Of a DNA stretch of 64,000 nt, positions 1 to 12,900 are shown in pieces. The translations under genes and the position numbers were made by a program. The notes below the pieces were generated by a model that was given only the letters and a program-made list of their open reading frames with translations, was not told where the DNA came from and did no database searches. The stretch is from Liquidambar formosana (Eukaryota; Streptophyta; Magnoliopsida; Saxifragales; Altingiaceae). The stretch's first letter is position 1. The number at the start of each line of letters is the position of its first letter. Location of the stretch: positions 13,205,133 to 13,269,132 of the forward strand of contig CM077833.1 in the NCBI GenBank assembly GCA_039720395.1. The letters are read 5' to 3'.

Positions 1-192
1 AGGTTGCAAAAACTAAATAGACTCATCTCAAATGTAATTTAAAATGAAATGAAAGACTTCATTTCCATTTACCGACCAAACAAAGTCATGGCTGCCCAGC
101 ATTCAACTAGTCAATTACCATTTGATGTGACTCCACCATCGCTTCATTGTGATGTTTCTACCATATATCTAACTATGTTATGATTTTTTCAG

Positions 193-297
193 GATGTTGC
201 TTTATGTGATCTACCTGAGGACAGTAGGACACAATGCTTCTTGGAGAAATGTAGGGCACATCTGACGGAGCTCTTCCTTCAAGAATTTATTATTTGA
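193..297 (+). CDS. Terminal exon of an unrecognised upstream gene (partial)
   Basis: A pyrimidine-rich tract followed by AG at 191-192 looks like a splice acceptor. From 193 an open frame of 34 codons (beginning DVALCDLPEDS, ending LFLQEFII) runs to a TGA at 295-297. The composition is protein-like: charged, with no low-complexity runs and two cysteines. AT-rich sequence resembling a 3' UTR follows. The rest of the gene would lie left of the window. I do not recognise the family, and the exon phase is assumed from the open frame. Confidence 0.4.
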   Translation, partial: DVALCDLPEDSRTQCFLEKCRAHLTELFLQEFII

Positions 298-2030
298 ATA
301 CTACCCAATTGAGTTGCCAACTGTAGAAGGCAGAAAATGAATTTTAAGTTTGCTAGTATACATGGTTATTTATGTAGAATAAGGGTCCAAAATCCAAATG
401 GCATTGTTTACAATTTAGTTGGTAGTGATGAAAGGTCTCCAATTGTGTAGCTTGGGACTTATGCCATTTCTTTGTTTTACTTCCCCAAGCAGATTCTATT
501 TTGGTTTATGTAGGTAGTTATTGACTTATTGTGCACTTGTATTCTCTATTTTTTAAAGCTATTTTTAAACTCTTGATGTTGTAAAAAGGTTATTCACACT
601 ATCTTGTTTTGAATGATGACCTTAAAATTGATGAGTCCTTTGGATAATTATTACTAACCTTATAACACAACTACAAACATTCTCATATGGATTATTCTAA
701 TACCCATATTTATGTAATCAAGCGTAGAAGCTCTTGGGATTGTGGGTAATTTTTACACCCAATTTTCTGCAATCAAGTCCAAATTTCTTGGGATAAAGTT
801 CAAACATTTTTAATATTCATTCAAACATTCCCTTATTAACATTCATTGAAACTCAGTGTACAAGTTTTAATTTACTTTGTTTTTCATCAATGTATTCTGA
901 TAAAAAAAATATTAGAGCATTGCTACAATTAGACCATTAGGCCATTTAGTTGCCTCAAGCCTTGAACTACGAAAACACGCAACTAATTTTACATTTGAAA
1001 TTACAAAGCCAAACAATGGCACTAATAAACTGCAATGCACTTAGAACCCATCTTAGGCTCTTAGCATTGCATTTGCTTCTCAACTCTTCTTCATCCTTGC
1101 CAGTTCATTGTTTGACAAATTCACAACAATGAACATCTCCCTCTGTATTAGGCATTTCAACTTTGCCCCTATCTTGCATGTTGCATGCGCAATTTTTTTA
1201 AAAAGACTTCAACTCAGCCTACAAAATCATGTTGATTTGAAACCTACACAACAAAAATTCAAGAAACAAATAAGAATGGAGCAACTTATGAAAAATCATA
1301 TTTAATAAGATCAATTAGATATTAATGAAACATTGAAAGAAATTCACATTGTACGTTGAAGCATATAAGAAACTGATCTTGATCAAATTTTAGATTTAAA
1401 TCCAATTAGTGACTTGCTTATTTTTGTGTGCTTATCTTTTTTTACATGAATGAATTTATATACACTACATTAACAATCTCCCCCAGATTTTCCAACAAAG
1501 AAAACAGAGCCTAAATGTTTGCAAGACTTGGTTATTGTAGAGAATGAATACTGCCTTGTGAGGCTAATTATTTCCCAGCATAAGATATGCTAAAGTTTCA
1601 CAGTGGACAGATGCATTATTTTTTTCTGATGATCACACTGAATTCATATTATAAATGCACTTAATTTATCATGAAAACAATGTTAATCTGACTCATAAAT
1701 AGGAAGGAAACTGCATTTTTCCAATAATATGAAACTCCTCACAGGCCCAATTTTTCAAACATGTGGTGGGCAAAAGAAAGCAAAAATATTTTGGGTATAT
1801 AATCGGAAGGCAATGATCTGACAATGAATTACAATCATAAAGGATTAAGCAACAAACAAATAATACGCAAGTTCCATCATCTTGATCTATTACAACTATA
1901 AACTTAAAACTACTTGTTTCACGAGAAAATGATTTAAAATAATTGTAGTCAGCCACATTCAGAATTAGTAATTGCAAAAAGAAACGAATGCTTTACTTTC
2001 CCATCATTCCCGGTGACTGGTGGACCGATG
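298..2030. other. Intergenic or 3' UTR AT-rich sequence, nothing recognised
   Basis: The first few hundred bases may be the 3' UTR of the exon ending at 297. The rest is AT-rich with only short chance frames. I see no conserved protein motif, RNA gene or clean repeat boundary. Confidence 0.4.
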
Positions 2031-2460
2031 GTGGTGGTTAACTACTGTGCCAACATTGGTGGCTGCAACGGTGGCTGTACTGATTATTAGCGACCATGGC
2101 TGCGCGGTGGCTGTGCCTACGTTGATGGTCATTAAAGGTAAAAATCTTGTAGCTAGAGAGAACCATGTGTAGAGAGATCATTTGGAGAGAAGAGCAACGA
2201 GGTGTAAGTAAAGGTTGAGAGATAGAGAAGGTAGAAAGCCAGATTTGCAGTAGAAGGAGTGGAGCTGGACTGATTGTCAATGGCAGCGATGGCAACAGCT
2301 ACCGGCGGAGCTTGCCGCCGACCATAGCAGATGAGATTTTTCCGGTGAGAAGAGAGAGAAAGAGAGAGTGAGAGAGAGGGCGTGTGTGTACAATTTCATC
2401 AATATTTGACATCTTATTTGAAAAAATTTTGATCTCAAAATTTGAATTCCCGCTCAATTG
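2031..2460 (-). other. GA/CT-rich segment, possible old leader
   Basis: At 2341-2390 the plus strand is a purine-rich GA tract. On the minus strand it is a CT-rich stretch followed by an ATG and only eight further codons (MVGGKLRR) before a stop. CT-rich leaders are common in plant 5' UTRs, so this could be a relic of a gene start. The frames below it are low-complexity and I do not call a gene. Confidence 0.2.
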
Positions 2461-2499
2461 AAATCTGGTTCACACAGTCACCAAAAAATTGATGTTTCC

Positions 2500-3922
2500 G
2501 TCAATTACTCCAAACGGCGGCACCGTTTCCTGATGCACTTCCATCCCCCCTAACCTTTTCAATCCCAGCCCTTGGATTTGCTTCTGTCCACGTGGCCTCC
2601 ATCACGCGGCAACTTGAGCGTCCAGCTTTGGAGGCCAACTTGAGCAAATCCGAATCCGGTTTTTCTAGCATGGGACTCAAAGTTGAGTTAGTAAAGGAAG
2701 GGATGGGAGAGGGAATAGGTACCTTGGGAAATTGATCACTATGAGTAGAGATAGAGGAAGGAAAAGAATTCACCGATATGTTAGAGGGCCAGTACCAAGA
2801 GATTGGATAGCAGGGAGAGTAGAAGGGAACACCACACTATTCGAACGCAAGTGGCCATCATGCGAGGGGTTGTTCATCGCCGGAGTGGAAGCATGATACT
2901 TAGGAGAAAAGGGGGTCTGTTGCCTCCATTGATCTGATGGGAAAAACTAGAGCTTGAATCCGTTCTCAACCAAGGCCCATAGACATGAGGACCCTTTCCG
3001 AGCACTCCAATACCTTGAGGAACATTTGGGATATCAAAAGAGCAAGCTCTGGCCACGTGGCTCAACCTCCCACAATGGTAATAGAAATAAGAAAGTCTTT
3101 CATACTTAAACTGAACCCAGACATGTGGACTATCTAGTCTTTTGAGGAAAATACTTGTTTTCAGTGGATCATGAACATTAAATTCAACCTTGATGCGCAA
3201 AAATTTAGTCTACACTAATGCTCCACTAGTAAGGACATTAGTAGTAATGAGCTTGCTAATGAAAGCCCCAATCTTTATAGTATTAAAGTGGGTCATGCGA
3301 TCCGATGGTAGGCTATGAATCTGTACCTAGAAAGCAGAGAGAGTAAATTCTACTTCAGCAAGGACAAGCGATGGAAGATGGAAGCCATTCTTTGAGAATC
3401 ATGTGGAAACCAAGCACAGACCAAGGACCAGTCATAAACGCTCTTCTACGATCATTGGCTTTGGCAAAAGCCAAAAAGGAAAGTGTTGGGTGCCAAAATG
3501 GAGATGGATAGCCCCTCTCTAATATTCCACGCTTTAGAGAAGACAGCTCTAAAGTTATGAATGTTAACCACTTTGTCAGCAACAAGCTTACCCACCAGAG
3601 AGAGGTTAAAAGAGGCATCATTGGACTCAATATCATGAGCAAGATCTAAAGAGCCATCATCACAACAAAGATTGGATATTTAGGAAATAAGATTGGAAAT
3701 ATCCTTCGATGAAGAAGCTATAAGGAAAGGGGTATCGGAAAGAAATAGAAAATGTGTAGAGAGGTAAGGATTGATTAAGAAGCCTTCACAAATCAGAGTA
3801 GTAAGAGACAGGAAATCCCAGCAAACACTTCAAAAACCAATAAGGTCTAGGAGGTAAACGCTACTCAGAAAGAGAGCGTGGATCTAGTACTACACAGCTA
3901 TAAAAGGGGTTTCCAACAGCAC
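2500..3922 (-). pseudogene. LINE ORF1 fragment (DUF4283 domain plus degenerate zinc knuckle)
   Basis: Minus-strand frames at 3355-3642 and 2874-3200 look like the first ORF of a plant L1-type LINE. The first carries the DUF4283 signature (FAKANDRRRAFMTGPWSVLG followed by ILKEW). The second has the downstream linker and a CCHC-like knuckle reading YFYYHCGRLSHVARAC, in which the first cysteine is replaced by tyrosine. Known role of the family: RNA binding in the retrotransposition particle. The reading frame is broken by stops and shifts between the blocks, and neither the endonuclease nor the reverse transcriptase follows. This is a truncated dead copy. The 5' limit near 3922 is approximate and no target duplication was found. 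Confidence 0.72.
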
Positions 3923-4134
3923 TTTCCGTCAACTTAATAAATTAATGATCTTAAAAATTAAAGTTTGAATTTGGTTCATTTATGTAGGAGCAGATATGAA
4001 CTAGAATGAATCTTTTATAGGAGTTAGTCCGTAGCTAGGCCTGTCCTATTGGCCAGGCTCAAAACTCCATTATGGAGGCATAATCATGGAATGGGAGAGA
4101 GAAGAAATGATGATTCCATTACTAACCAATTTTA

Positions 4135-4372
4135 GAGTGTTTGGTTGACCTTAAATAATGGAATGGTGATTCCTCGTGGAGGCTTACTCTCTTATTGGGA
4201 ATAGTCATCCCTCCCTAATTAAAGAGGAATGACCATTCTTACATTTAAAAAAATGAAATCATAAAAAGTGGGTTCCACCTATCCTATTTGCACTCATTAC
4301 CAAATATTGGTATAGAATGATAATTCTCATTCCATTCTCTTTCCATTCCATTCACACAAATCAAATGCAACC
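4135..4372. mobile_element. Tourist/PIF-Harbinger-like MITE
   Basis: A 238-bp non-coding block is bounded by TTA on both sides (4132-4134 and 4373-4375). Its ends are related inverted sequences: GAGTGTTTGGTTG on the left, and GGTTGCATTTGATTTG when the right end is read on the other strand. Both ends continue into GGAATGG. A 3-bp TWA target duplication with such termini is typical of PIF-Harbinger MITEs. The terminal repeats are imperfect, so the family call is moderate. Confidence 0.55.
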
Positions 4373-4638
4373 TTAGTAATATTAAAACCAAGAGGAATTA
4401 AACAATCGTTTACATGATTGTTATTATTCTTATTATATAGAGTGTAGATAACTCTTAATGTGCTTATAATTTCATTTGAAAAATCTTTATTAGTATATTA
4501 CAACTTAAAATTTTAAAAAATTATTATTAGTATTATTGTATTAAATTGAACTCATATATATATTTGAAGAATAAGAAAAATCATAGTACCACAAATTTAG
4601 TGCCACCACCTCGTCAATAAACTAATAAATAAAAGACC

Positions 4639-4955
4639 ACAGAGGTAGTGGTCTAGTGGTAGGTTTAGTGGGCAATAGGCTTGGGGTTGAAGCTTGCAAT
4701 GGGCAATGTTTGGAATTATTGTCACACCACCGCTTAGGTGTCCAACAAACTCTAGTGTCTTAGACAAAGGTTGGGTTAGGCCATGAGCTCAATCGGCAAG
4801 AAAGAACACTTATGGTCCATGTCTTGCACTCCCTCTATGCCATTTCTATCATTGGTTCTTAATGAGTCCGATGTTAATATGACCACATGGGTTAGGGAAG
4901 CCACTCTGTTTCTCGTCTTATCCTTTTTTTGACTAATGAAAAATAAATAATAATA
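4639..4955 (+). mobile_element. tRNA-derived SINE upstream of PDIL5-2
   Basis: The 317-bp body is flanked by a perfect 15-bp direct repeat AATAAATAAAAGACC (4624-4638 and 4956-4970). The head resembles a pol III promoter: an A-box-like TGGTCTAGTGG near 4650, and a weaker B-box-like GGGTTGAAGC about 35 bp further. The element ends in an A-rich tail. No ORF is present. This is the structure of a tRNA-derived SINE inserted by target-primed reverse transcription. It lies about 135 bp upstream of the predicted TATA box of the next gene. Confidence 0.7.
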
Positions 4956-5088
4956 AATAAATAAAAGACCCAACCAAAAAAATAATTCAATGAATAAAAG
5001 GAGACTAGGAGAGTATACCGCTAACTAGCCAAGTAAATTGCCATTCTTCTCAACACCCCCTACGACATCACAGAAGTAGGACGAACGA

Positions 5089-5094
5089 TATAAA
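5089..5094 (+). promoter_or_regulatory. Predicted TATA box of PDIL5-2
   Basis: TATAAA lies 102-107 bp upstream of the ATG at 5196, a plausible distance for a short plant 5' UTR. No other TATA-like element sits as well between the SINE and the start codon. Confidence 0.45.
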
Positions 5095-5195
5095 CGAAAC
5101 TTGATGTGATACCCACCTACCTGTAAAAGGAACAAAATCAACAACACCAAATAGCAATTATCGTCTTTTGACTGGGGGCCTTCGTTGATCCAACC

Positions 5196-5399
5196 ATGCG
5201 TCTGTTAATTCCCATCTTCTCAATCTTCATTATTCTATTATCGATCTCTCACGCAGTCTCTTCTCACGACTTCACCATCGATGGAACCGTGTTGGAGCTC
5301 GACGAATCCAACTTTGATTCCGCCATTTCCGCTTTCGATTACGTTCTCGTCGATTTCTACGCACCCTGGTGCGGTCACTGCAAGCGTCTCGCTCCTCAG
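5196..5399 (+). CDS. PDIL5-2: PDIL5-2 exon 1
   Basis: 68 codons from ATG to CAG, followed by the GT donor at 5400. It encodes the signal peptide and the first half of the thioredoxin domain, including the CGHC active site. The ATG is the first in frame, and the hydrophobic run directly after it supports this start. Confidence 0.92.
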
Positions 5400-6450
5400 G
5401 TTTTTCTCTTTGCTCTTATTTCTCTATTATTATTATTTTTCAATGTTCTGTATTTCAGTTGTTGATGTTTCCAAATAAAATAAAATCCAAATGGAAAAAC
5501 TCGATTCAACTGGCATATTTGTTTGCTCAGATTACTTTAGATCTCCGAATTGTTTGCGCTGTCCTTTATTTTATTTATTTATTTATTTATTTATTTTGCT
5601 AGATCTATATTTTGGTCTTTGTTTTCTTAGTTTGCTGTTTATTTCTCAATATCGTTGATTTGTACTATAATCGGTAAAGCCGAATCTTGAAGCACTTAAT
5701 GGGTGCATCAGTTTGTTCATGGAGTCCAATTTTGTATATGTGGGCCCCATATTTGATACTATTTGTTTGCACATTTGATCAATTGGTACTTTGGAAGGAA
5801 TTGAAAATTTGTCCTTATGATCTTATTAGGCATGGGTGTGGGTCACACCCTATGTGAGAGAGTTAAAGCAATTAAAGACAAGAAGAGTTGGGATATATAG
5901 CATTACTCTTTTGTTTTTTTTTTGGTTCAAATGTCAAAATGCAAATAGAGCTAAGCCCAACAAAAAGAGAGGGGGGGGGGGGGGGGGGGGGGGGTTCCTC
6001 TTGAGAGTGTTTTCCTAGTTATTATTATCCTCAATTTGGGTGTTGGGAATACAGAGGAAACGAAAATAAAATGAGATAAAATATTGACTCTTATGTTCAT
6101 TGTCAGTTTTGTTCAATACAAAAGGCAACTAATTGTATTAAGTTCAACTGATGGAGTTTTGTTCTCCCGGGTCCTCTAAATAATGGAATTTTTTTCTGAT
6201 TTAAATTTATTTTCTTGCGTTTTCTCAGCAACCAAAATGCGCTTTAATAAGACCTGCTCCCAACCCCAAGGGTTAGCTCAGTTGGCAAGGGATCCTGCCT
6301 TAGGAAGCAGAAGTCTTGAGTTCGACTCTTGCTAAACCCCTTGGGCCACCCACACAAGGTTCCATGGTTCTCCTGAGCCTTAGACTTACCTAGTCCAAAT
6401 GGGTTGTGGGGTCTTATATTGGTTTGGGGTTTATCAAAAGAGCGTTTTTG

Positions 6451-6488
<38 letters not shown>

Positions 6489-9400
6489 ACCTGCTCCCAT
6501 TCTATGTTTTAGTAAAACATAAGAAACTTGGATATCACGTGCTGTCATTTTTAACTTCTAAGAAATTTTAGAGAATGTTGTTCTCTCTGGATCTGTGAAA
6601 TTGGGTTGTGCAATGAGTTGGAGACATGAATGCCCTTTATAGGATTAAAGACAGATTCTTATTTATTAACTGTTTTTTTTTTATTGCAACTGCTTGAAGA
6701 GTTGGTTACTGTCTTCCATCAGTTCATTGAGTCCCCATTTTCCTCTTACGTATTCCATTGACAAGTTGTAGCTTTAGACAACTCTAGCATAGTGGTGAGT
6801 ACAGGTCTAAATGTAATGGGAAGTTGCAATTCAGAATTATAGCCATTATTTAATTGCTAAGGAAACTTCATGTGTTAGTTTTCTTTAGACTATATAGTTT
6901 TCCATACTTAGAAAATAGTTTAAGTTTTCTTATGTGAAACTTATTTTAAGGCAACAGACTTTGTGGCATGTCTAATACCATATATGGTGTCACTTAATAT
7001 AGGTAGAAGACTTGGAAAATTGATATAAATGAATATACTCACTTCTGCTAGTCGTCAAAGTTTGCATCTTAGGAATACCTGCCTCTAAGTTATCCAGATT
7101 AAGTTGTAATGGCTTTCATGATGGTTAAAAAAATGTTCGACTGCATTTATTGGAAACCGCTTGTGCAGTAGGAATGTTTTTTCTTGCTCTATTTTTTATC
7201 ACAATTCTTTTTCTAGCATTGAGATAATAAAAGTGGTATATTTTGAGGTGACCCTGTGTTTCTAAAATTTATATACTCCATATTTGATTTTCTACTTATA
7301 TAGACCATGGGTGATATTTGAGGTGCCTCCTATTTCATTTTCTTGCCTACCTATTAAACATGAGACCTAAACCTGCCTTTTAAGGAATATTCTAGATTTA
7401 CCTTCAATTGATAGTTTACTAATATTCCAAATGGTAGATCCAAGTATCCAACTTACTATTTTGAAAATGTCACCATATATTGCTAGGTAGCCACCTTTAA
7501 CAACTTCTGTATAATTTCAATTCTAAGGTTATTGATCTATGCATGTCTTTGTGGTAACTTTTTAACATGGAATGCTGTGGATGGCTGGAGTGAGTTTGGT
7601 ACAGGACAGCCCAAACTTATATGTTCCAAACCTGTTCCCTTAGGAATAGAAGTCCAGAACTTGTCTGAGTAGGGTTGGTTCATTGCTACATTGCGCACCA
7701 AATTAACCCACCCTGTTGCCAACTTCATGAGTAACAAATTGAGAGTAGAATTTGTATCTTGCCCATGATAATTATATTTATCTTCTCCTTTGAGATGATT
7801 TATAAGAATTACCTCATGAGAATATCAAAGTGTTGTAGGATAGTGAAACAATGAGATCGTCTTAGAAATTTGACATCTTAAATTTTATTAGATAAAATAA
7901 AAGAGGTACAACTAGGGACAAGAAGTTCTAATTATAAAGAGAGGAAAAAAAACAAAAAAAAAAAGGGAAGGAAAAATAACAATACAAAGACTTTAAGTAC
8001 CACAAATAACCCAAAAAATAACAAGAACAACACATTTTCATAAAACCTTAGCTTTCCTACTGTACCTGAAGCCTCCAAATCAATAACAAACATATCAAGA
8101 GAGGAGCCTGCAATCTGAAAAAGATTATGCCATAAAAACCTTGCTACTGAGCAGTGTAAGGAAAGATGATCGATATTTTCAACCTCCCTCCTACACCTAA
8201 TACACCATTGAGGTAATAGACAGTAGGAAGTTGCTGTGAGGAGATTCTTGTGGCAGTGAAGATTGCTTCCAGTGATCGGATTGAAGAATCCTGCACCCAT
8301 GGGCATACGGCCTGGCAGGCCTTCCCTTTCCGCTGGAGCGTGGTTGAAAGCCACTTCGGGGAGGGGACTGGACTGGAGTGCTTTCATCAAATGATGCATT
8401 CTCCTCTGAAATAAATCATTAATATTAATTTTCCTAGGAGGAACAGTGCAAACACCCAAACTTTAAGAATCACTCTTGATTTCCAAATCATCACTTTTTT
8501 TCTAGGAGCCAGTAACAAATGAATTTTATGAATAATAAAGTAGAAATCAAGGAGGACAAGGTGTCCTACCAAAAAGATACAAGCCACTAAAAAGATAAAA
8601 TAAAAGTAAATTCACCAAAATGACAATATTCAACCAACACTTACTCTTATTATTCTTGGTGGAGTTGGGAAGAACCCAAAATAAAATTGTTGGGAAGATG
8701 GATTAGTGATGGTTTTTGGTGGTGTTTAATTTTAACCATTCTGTTTTGCTTTTTCATTTGTAGGACCTTTCCTCCTATTAATCTTGTTTCCGATGATCCT
8801 TACTTTTACTGGATGAATATTTTTGTTTTAAATGACAAAATGGTTCAAGTGTGTAAGTACTAAATACCATGAAAAGGCAACGAGGGTTGAAATGCTACAT
8901 ATACAAAGATTAATAGTTCCAAACATAGAAAGGTTACAAGTGCATAATGTAATATATATAAAAACATCAACATATTTATGACTTCAATTGCCCCATGGTA
9001 TTTCTAGTATTATTCAGGATTTTATAAAAGAGAATAATTTGAAAATATGTCTAAATCATATTTATAGGAAGGTTAGGGGAGGAATAAGAAGTTTGTGATT
9101 CTGTGGAAGATTGCTTTTAATGCCATTTTTGGGTCATTTGGTTAGGGAGGAATACAAGAATCTTGAAAGATAAGTTCGAGGAGGTTTGGAGTTTATGGGA
9201 GAGGGTGGAATTTTTGGCTTCTTTTTGGGCTTCCAATGCTAAGGAGTTTTTTGGTATCCTTTGTTTGTTGTTAGATTGAGTTTGAGTGTTGTTTGTGATT
9301 TGAAGTATTCTCTCTCTTTTTTTTCTTTTTTTTTCCCTCTTTTTTTTCTTTTTATTTTATTTTCTTGCAGGACTTCTCATCCTCAACTGTAACTTTTTTT

Positions 9401-9936
9401 TTTTATTAAATAAAATTTTGTTTGTTGCTCGATCAAAAAAAAAAAAGGTAGCACATTTCTAAGATAATTTGGGACACCAGTTGAAAAGAGATCTTGTTTC
9501 AGAATCTAATGTTTTGCTAGCATTTTGACCATGCTATGGAAAGAAGTGATTGATATAGAGAGAGAGAGAGAGAGATTTATGACTTCAAATTCCTGGTCAT
9601 AACTTCAAAATAAATTATGCCAAATATTTTCTTAGTAATACTAAGAAAGTTGATTTACTGTTTCAGTTAACCATCCATTATCACAAAAATTAAAATTGTC
9701 TATATCCCAAGTTAAAATTGACCTATTAACTTATAAGATCCTTCACAGGTTTATTGTCACTATCATATTAAAGGAAAACTTCTCTGTTTTCACATTAACT
9801 TCATCAATTCTCAATTTTCTGACAGATTGTTTTATGAAAATATGATCAATTAGTAGATATCATATATCATCTATCAATTGTTTGTATTAAAGTGAAATGA
9901 ACTTTAAAAGTCCCAACTTATATGTTTAGAAAGATA

Positions 9937-9986
<50 letters not shown>

Positions 9987-12900
9987 GTGACTTGTGAGCC
10001 TCATTAGTTCTAGTGAGTTTCAATGAGTTTTGGACTACAAAGTTTCAGGATTACCTTTAGGTTTTATTTCCTTTCCCTAAGAAATGTAAATGTTCTAGTT
10101 GTTTTTATGTGTTCTAAATCTCATGGAAAAACTAGACTGAAGATTTTGGATAGTTTATCTATTGCAGAGTCCATTTTTATTAAATTAAGCCATTTTTCTA
10201 GTTATTGCATGGACGAGTTCCAGTTTGCATTTGTTTCTTACATTTACAATTGGCCTAAATAGCATCAAATTGCGGCCATGTTGTATGAATATGGATATGG
10301 ATATGGACATGGTACATGGATATGACGAAACACCTTCATGCCGACACAGGGAATTCTTGAAAAAGACATGGATATGGATACGTGACAATGAATGTATATG
10401 TATCTTCACTGTTATTTAACTTATTGCTGTAATAATTATTTAAAAGGAAAAAAAAAAAAAAAAGATCTGTATTCCACAGTGCGAAGTAGTGTCCTCCTGC
10501 CGATAAAAAAAATGTAGTGTCCTCGTCCTGCTGGTGTCTTGGAGGTGTTCGTAGTCTTTTCTTCATTCTTCTCAATACACATTAGTTGTTTATCCTTTTG
10601 ACCACCTCTATTTAGTTTGCCTTTGGTAAATGAGACAAATTTTTAATGATATTCTCAGTAAACGTGGACAAAGAGTGTGGGAGACGTGTTAGCATGACAC
10701 ATGTCCGACACAAACACAGCTCTTCTGTGGAAGTGTCTATGTTACTCAGAAATGTGTAAAAGAATGTATTTGATGTCGAATATTTAAGGCAAAAGGCTTG
10801 GACAATACAGTTGTGTTCTTATACAGTGCACTGCTTAATCACAGACTAATTTTCCATGTTAACAAATTTATCATGCATGTAGGAATTACCTGTGGGCGTG
10901 CATGCCTTGCTGGACCATTCTCGTTTTTCTTTTCATTATGTAGTCTGCAAAAGGTTTCATTGTTGAAATTTTCATCTGCTTGAAAGCTTTTCTTATTTAT
11001 GCTTTGATGCTTCTTCTAAAATTTCCATATTGCTCAAGTGCCAACAGATGTAGCATGTTCCTTCCGATGTTCATTTTCATTAATATATTAGACCCCATCT
11101 CGATTATAGAATGTATTGTGCAACAAGGATAATAGCTCTGATTTTTTCCTTGCAGTTAGATGCAGCTGCCCCTATTCTTGCTGGATTAAAGCAGCCCGTA
11201 GTGATTGCCAAAGTAAATGCTGACAAGTTTACCCGTCTAGGTCGTAAATATGACATTGAGTATGCAGCTCTGTCCTTCTATTCTCATCACATTTGAAACT
11301 AAATTATACTTTTGCCTGATACCTTGATGTTTGAGTCTATTTTTGCCAGACTTAAACTAGAGATTAGATTATTACTTTTAAACAAATGTTTGGGTGATCA
11401 TGAGAACGGGCTTGATCATTTGAGTGATTCTCCTCTGGAGTTGAGTCAGCCATTATGAAATAATATCTCCAGAATTACTACTCATTGTTGTCTGTAGTAT
11501 GGATCTGGGCGCTCCCTTCTTCCTGGAAAAAATTAAAAGGGAAAAGAAGCTCAGTGCTAACAATGTGGCTGTAGTAAAAATTCCTGATCAATAGATTTGT
11601 TATTGCATAAATTTTCTAAGGATGCATCACTACTAAAATCCAACCCTTTAATGATTTCAATATTACATTGTACCATGTACTTTTCTGTGCTGCAGTGGGT
11701 TTCCTACCCTCAAGCTCTTCATGAATGGTGTTCCCATAGAATATAATGGACCAAGGAAAGCAGAATTACTCGTTCAATACCTCAAGAAATTTGTTGCTCC
11801 TGATGTCTCCATTCTTGATTCAGACGCTGCTATTAGTAGCTTTGTTGAAGCAGCTGGCACTGATTTTCCTATATATATAGGCTTTGGCTTGAATGAGTCC
11901 ATGATATCAAAGTTAGCCATCAAATACAAGAAAAAAGCATGGTTTTCTGTGGCAAAGGATTTCTCAGAGGAAGCAATGGTATTGTATGATTTTGACAAGG
12001 TTCCTGCTTTGGTATCCTATCATCCTAGTTACAAGGAGCAGAGCATTTTCTATGGTCCCTTTGAAGGTTAGTTATATATGCCATCCTCATATCAAAGTTC
12101 ACATACTTAAATTGATGGCTACGATAAGTTTTCTGTTGTGTACACATGTCGGCACTTATGCATGTTGGACACATGACCATAATACATAAGAATTTAGTTT
12201 GGCATCATTTGAGATCTTTTTTCTTTTTTCTTTTTTTTATAGAAGTTTCTTGGTATATATGCTTGATTTGTTTCAATAAAACTTATAATTTTGGAAGGAT
12301 GGTGATAAATGATACAGGATATTTAAGTGGCAGGGTGGCCTTATTGCCATAATCAATTGAAATTTATCCTTGTAGCTTTGATTCGTCCCTCCTCCTTCCC
12401 TTCATGACCATATACACAACATCCCCTGAGGCTGGGAAGGGAGGAAGAGGTACTGAAAGGCACTGGTTTGGTTGTGTGCCCATTATGCTGAAGGGCACCA
12501 ATTGACCACAGCAAAGCACAACGTGCCTCGGCAATGACACAACCTGCCTACTACAAGGCACCACCTCCTTGCAACAAGAAACGACATACTTGTGATGTCT
12601 GTTTGCCATGCTCATCTGAAGTGTTTGCATGTAGAATGTTATGTTCTTGTTATCTAGAGGTTTTTGAACTATTTGGTTTGATAATTTTCATATTTGTACG
12701 CATTTCCCAAAAAATAAAATAAAATCATCATTTATAGGAGAAGTTTAAAATCAGTTGGTTGAAAATAATTCAATCCTATTGACCATTAGGGTGGGAATTT
12801 TAATCCTGGATATCTACCCATTCAAGATATTGCTTCAGACTAAGATCCTTCTATGTGTGATGGTAATTGGGTGAAGTATCCATATCAACTTATGCTGGGT

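Noticed and set aside
6263..6345. tRNA gene
   Set aside because: A and B boxes are clear, but the sequence does not close into a tRNA acceptor stem. It continues into a SINE body with a poly-A tail and target duplication.
11774..11998. Minus-strand ORF of 74 codons
   Set aside because: A shadow of PDIL5-2 exon 3 on the opposite strand.
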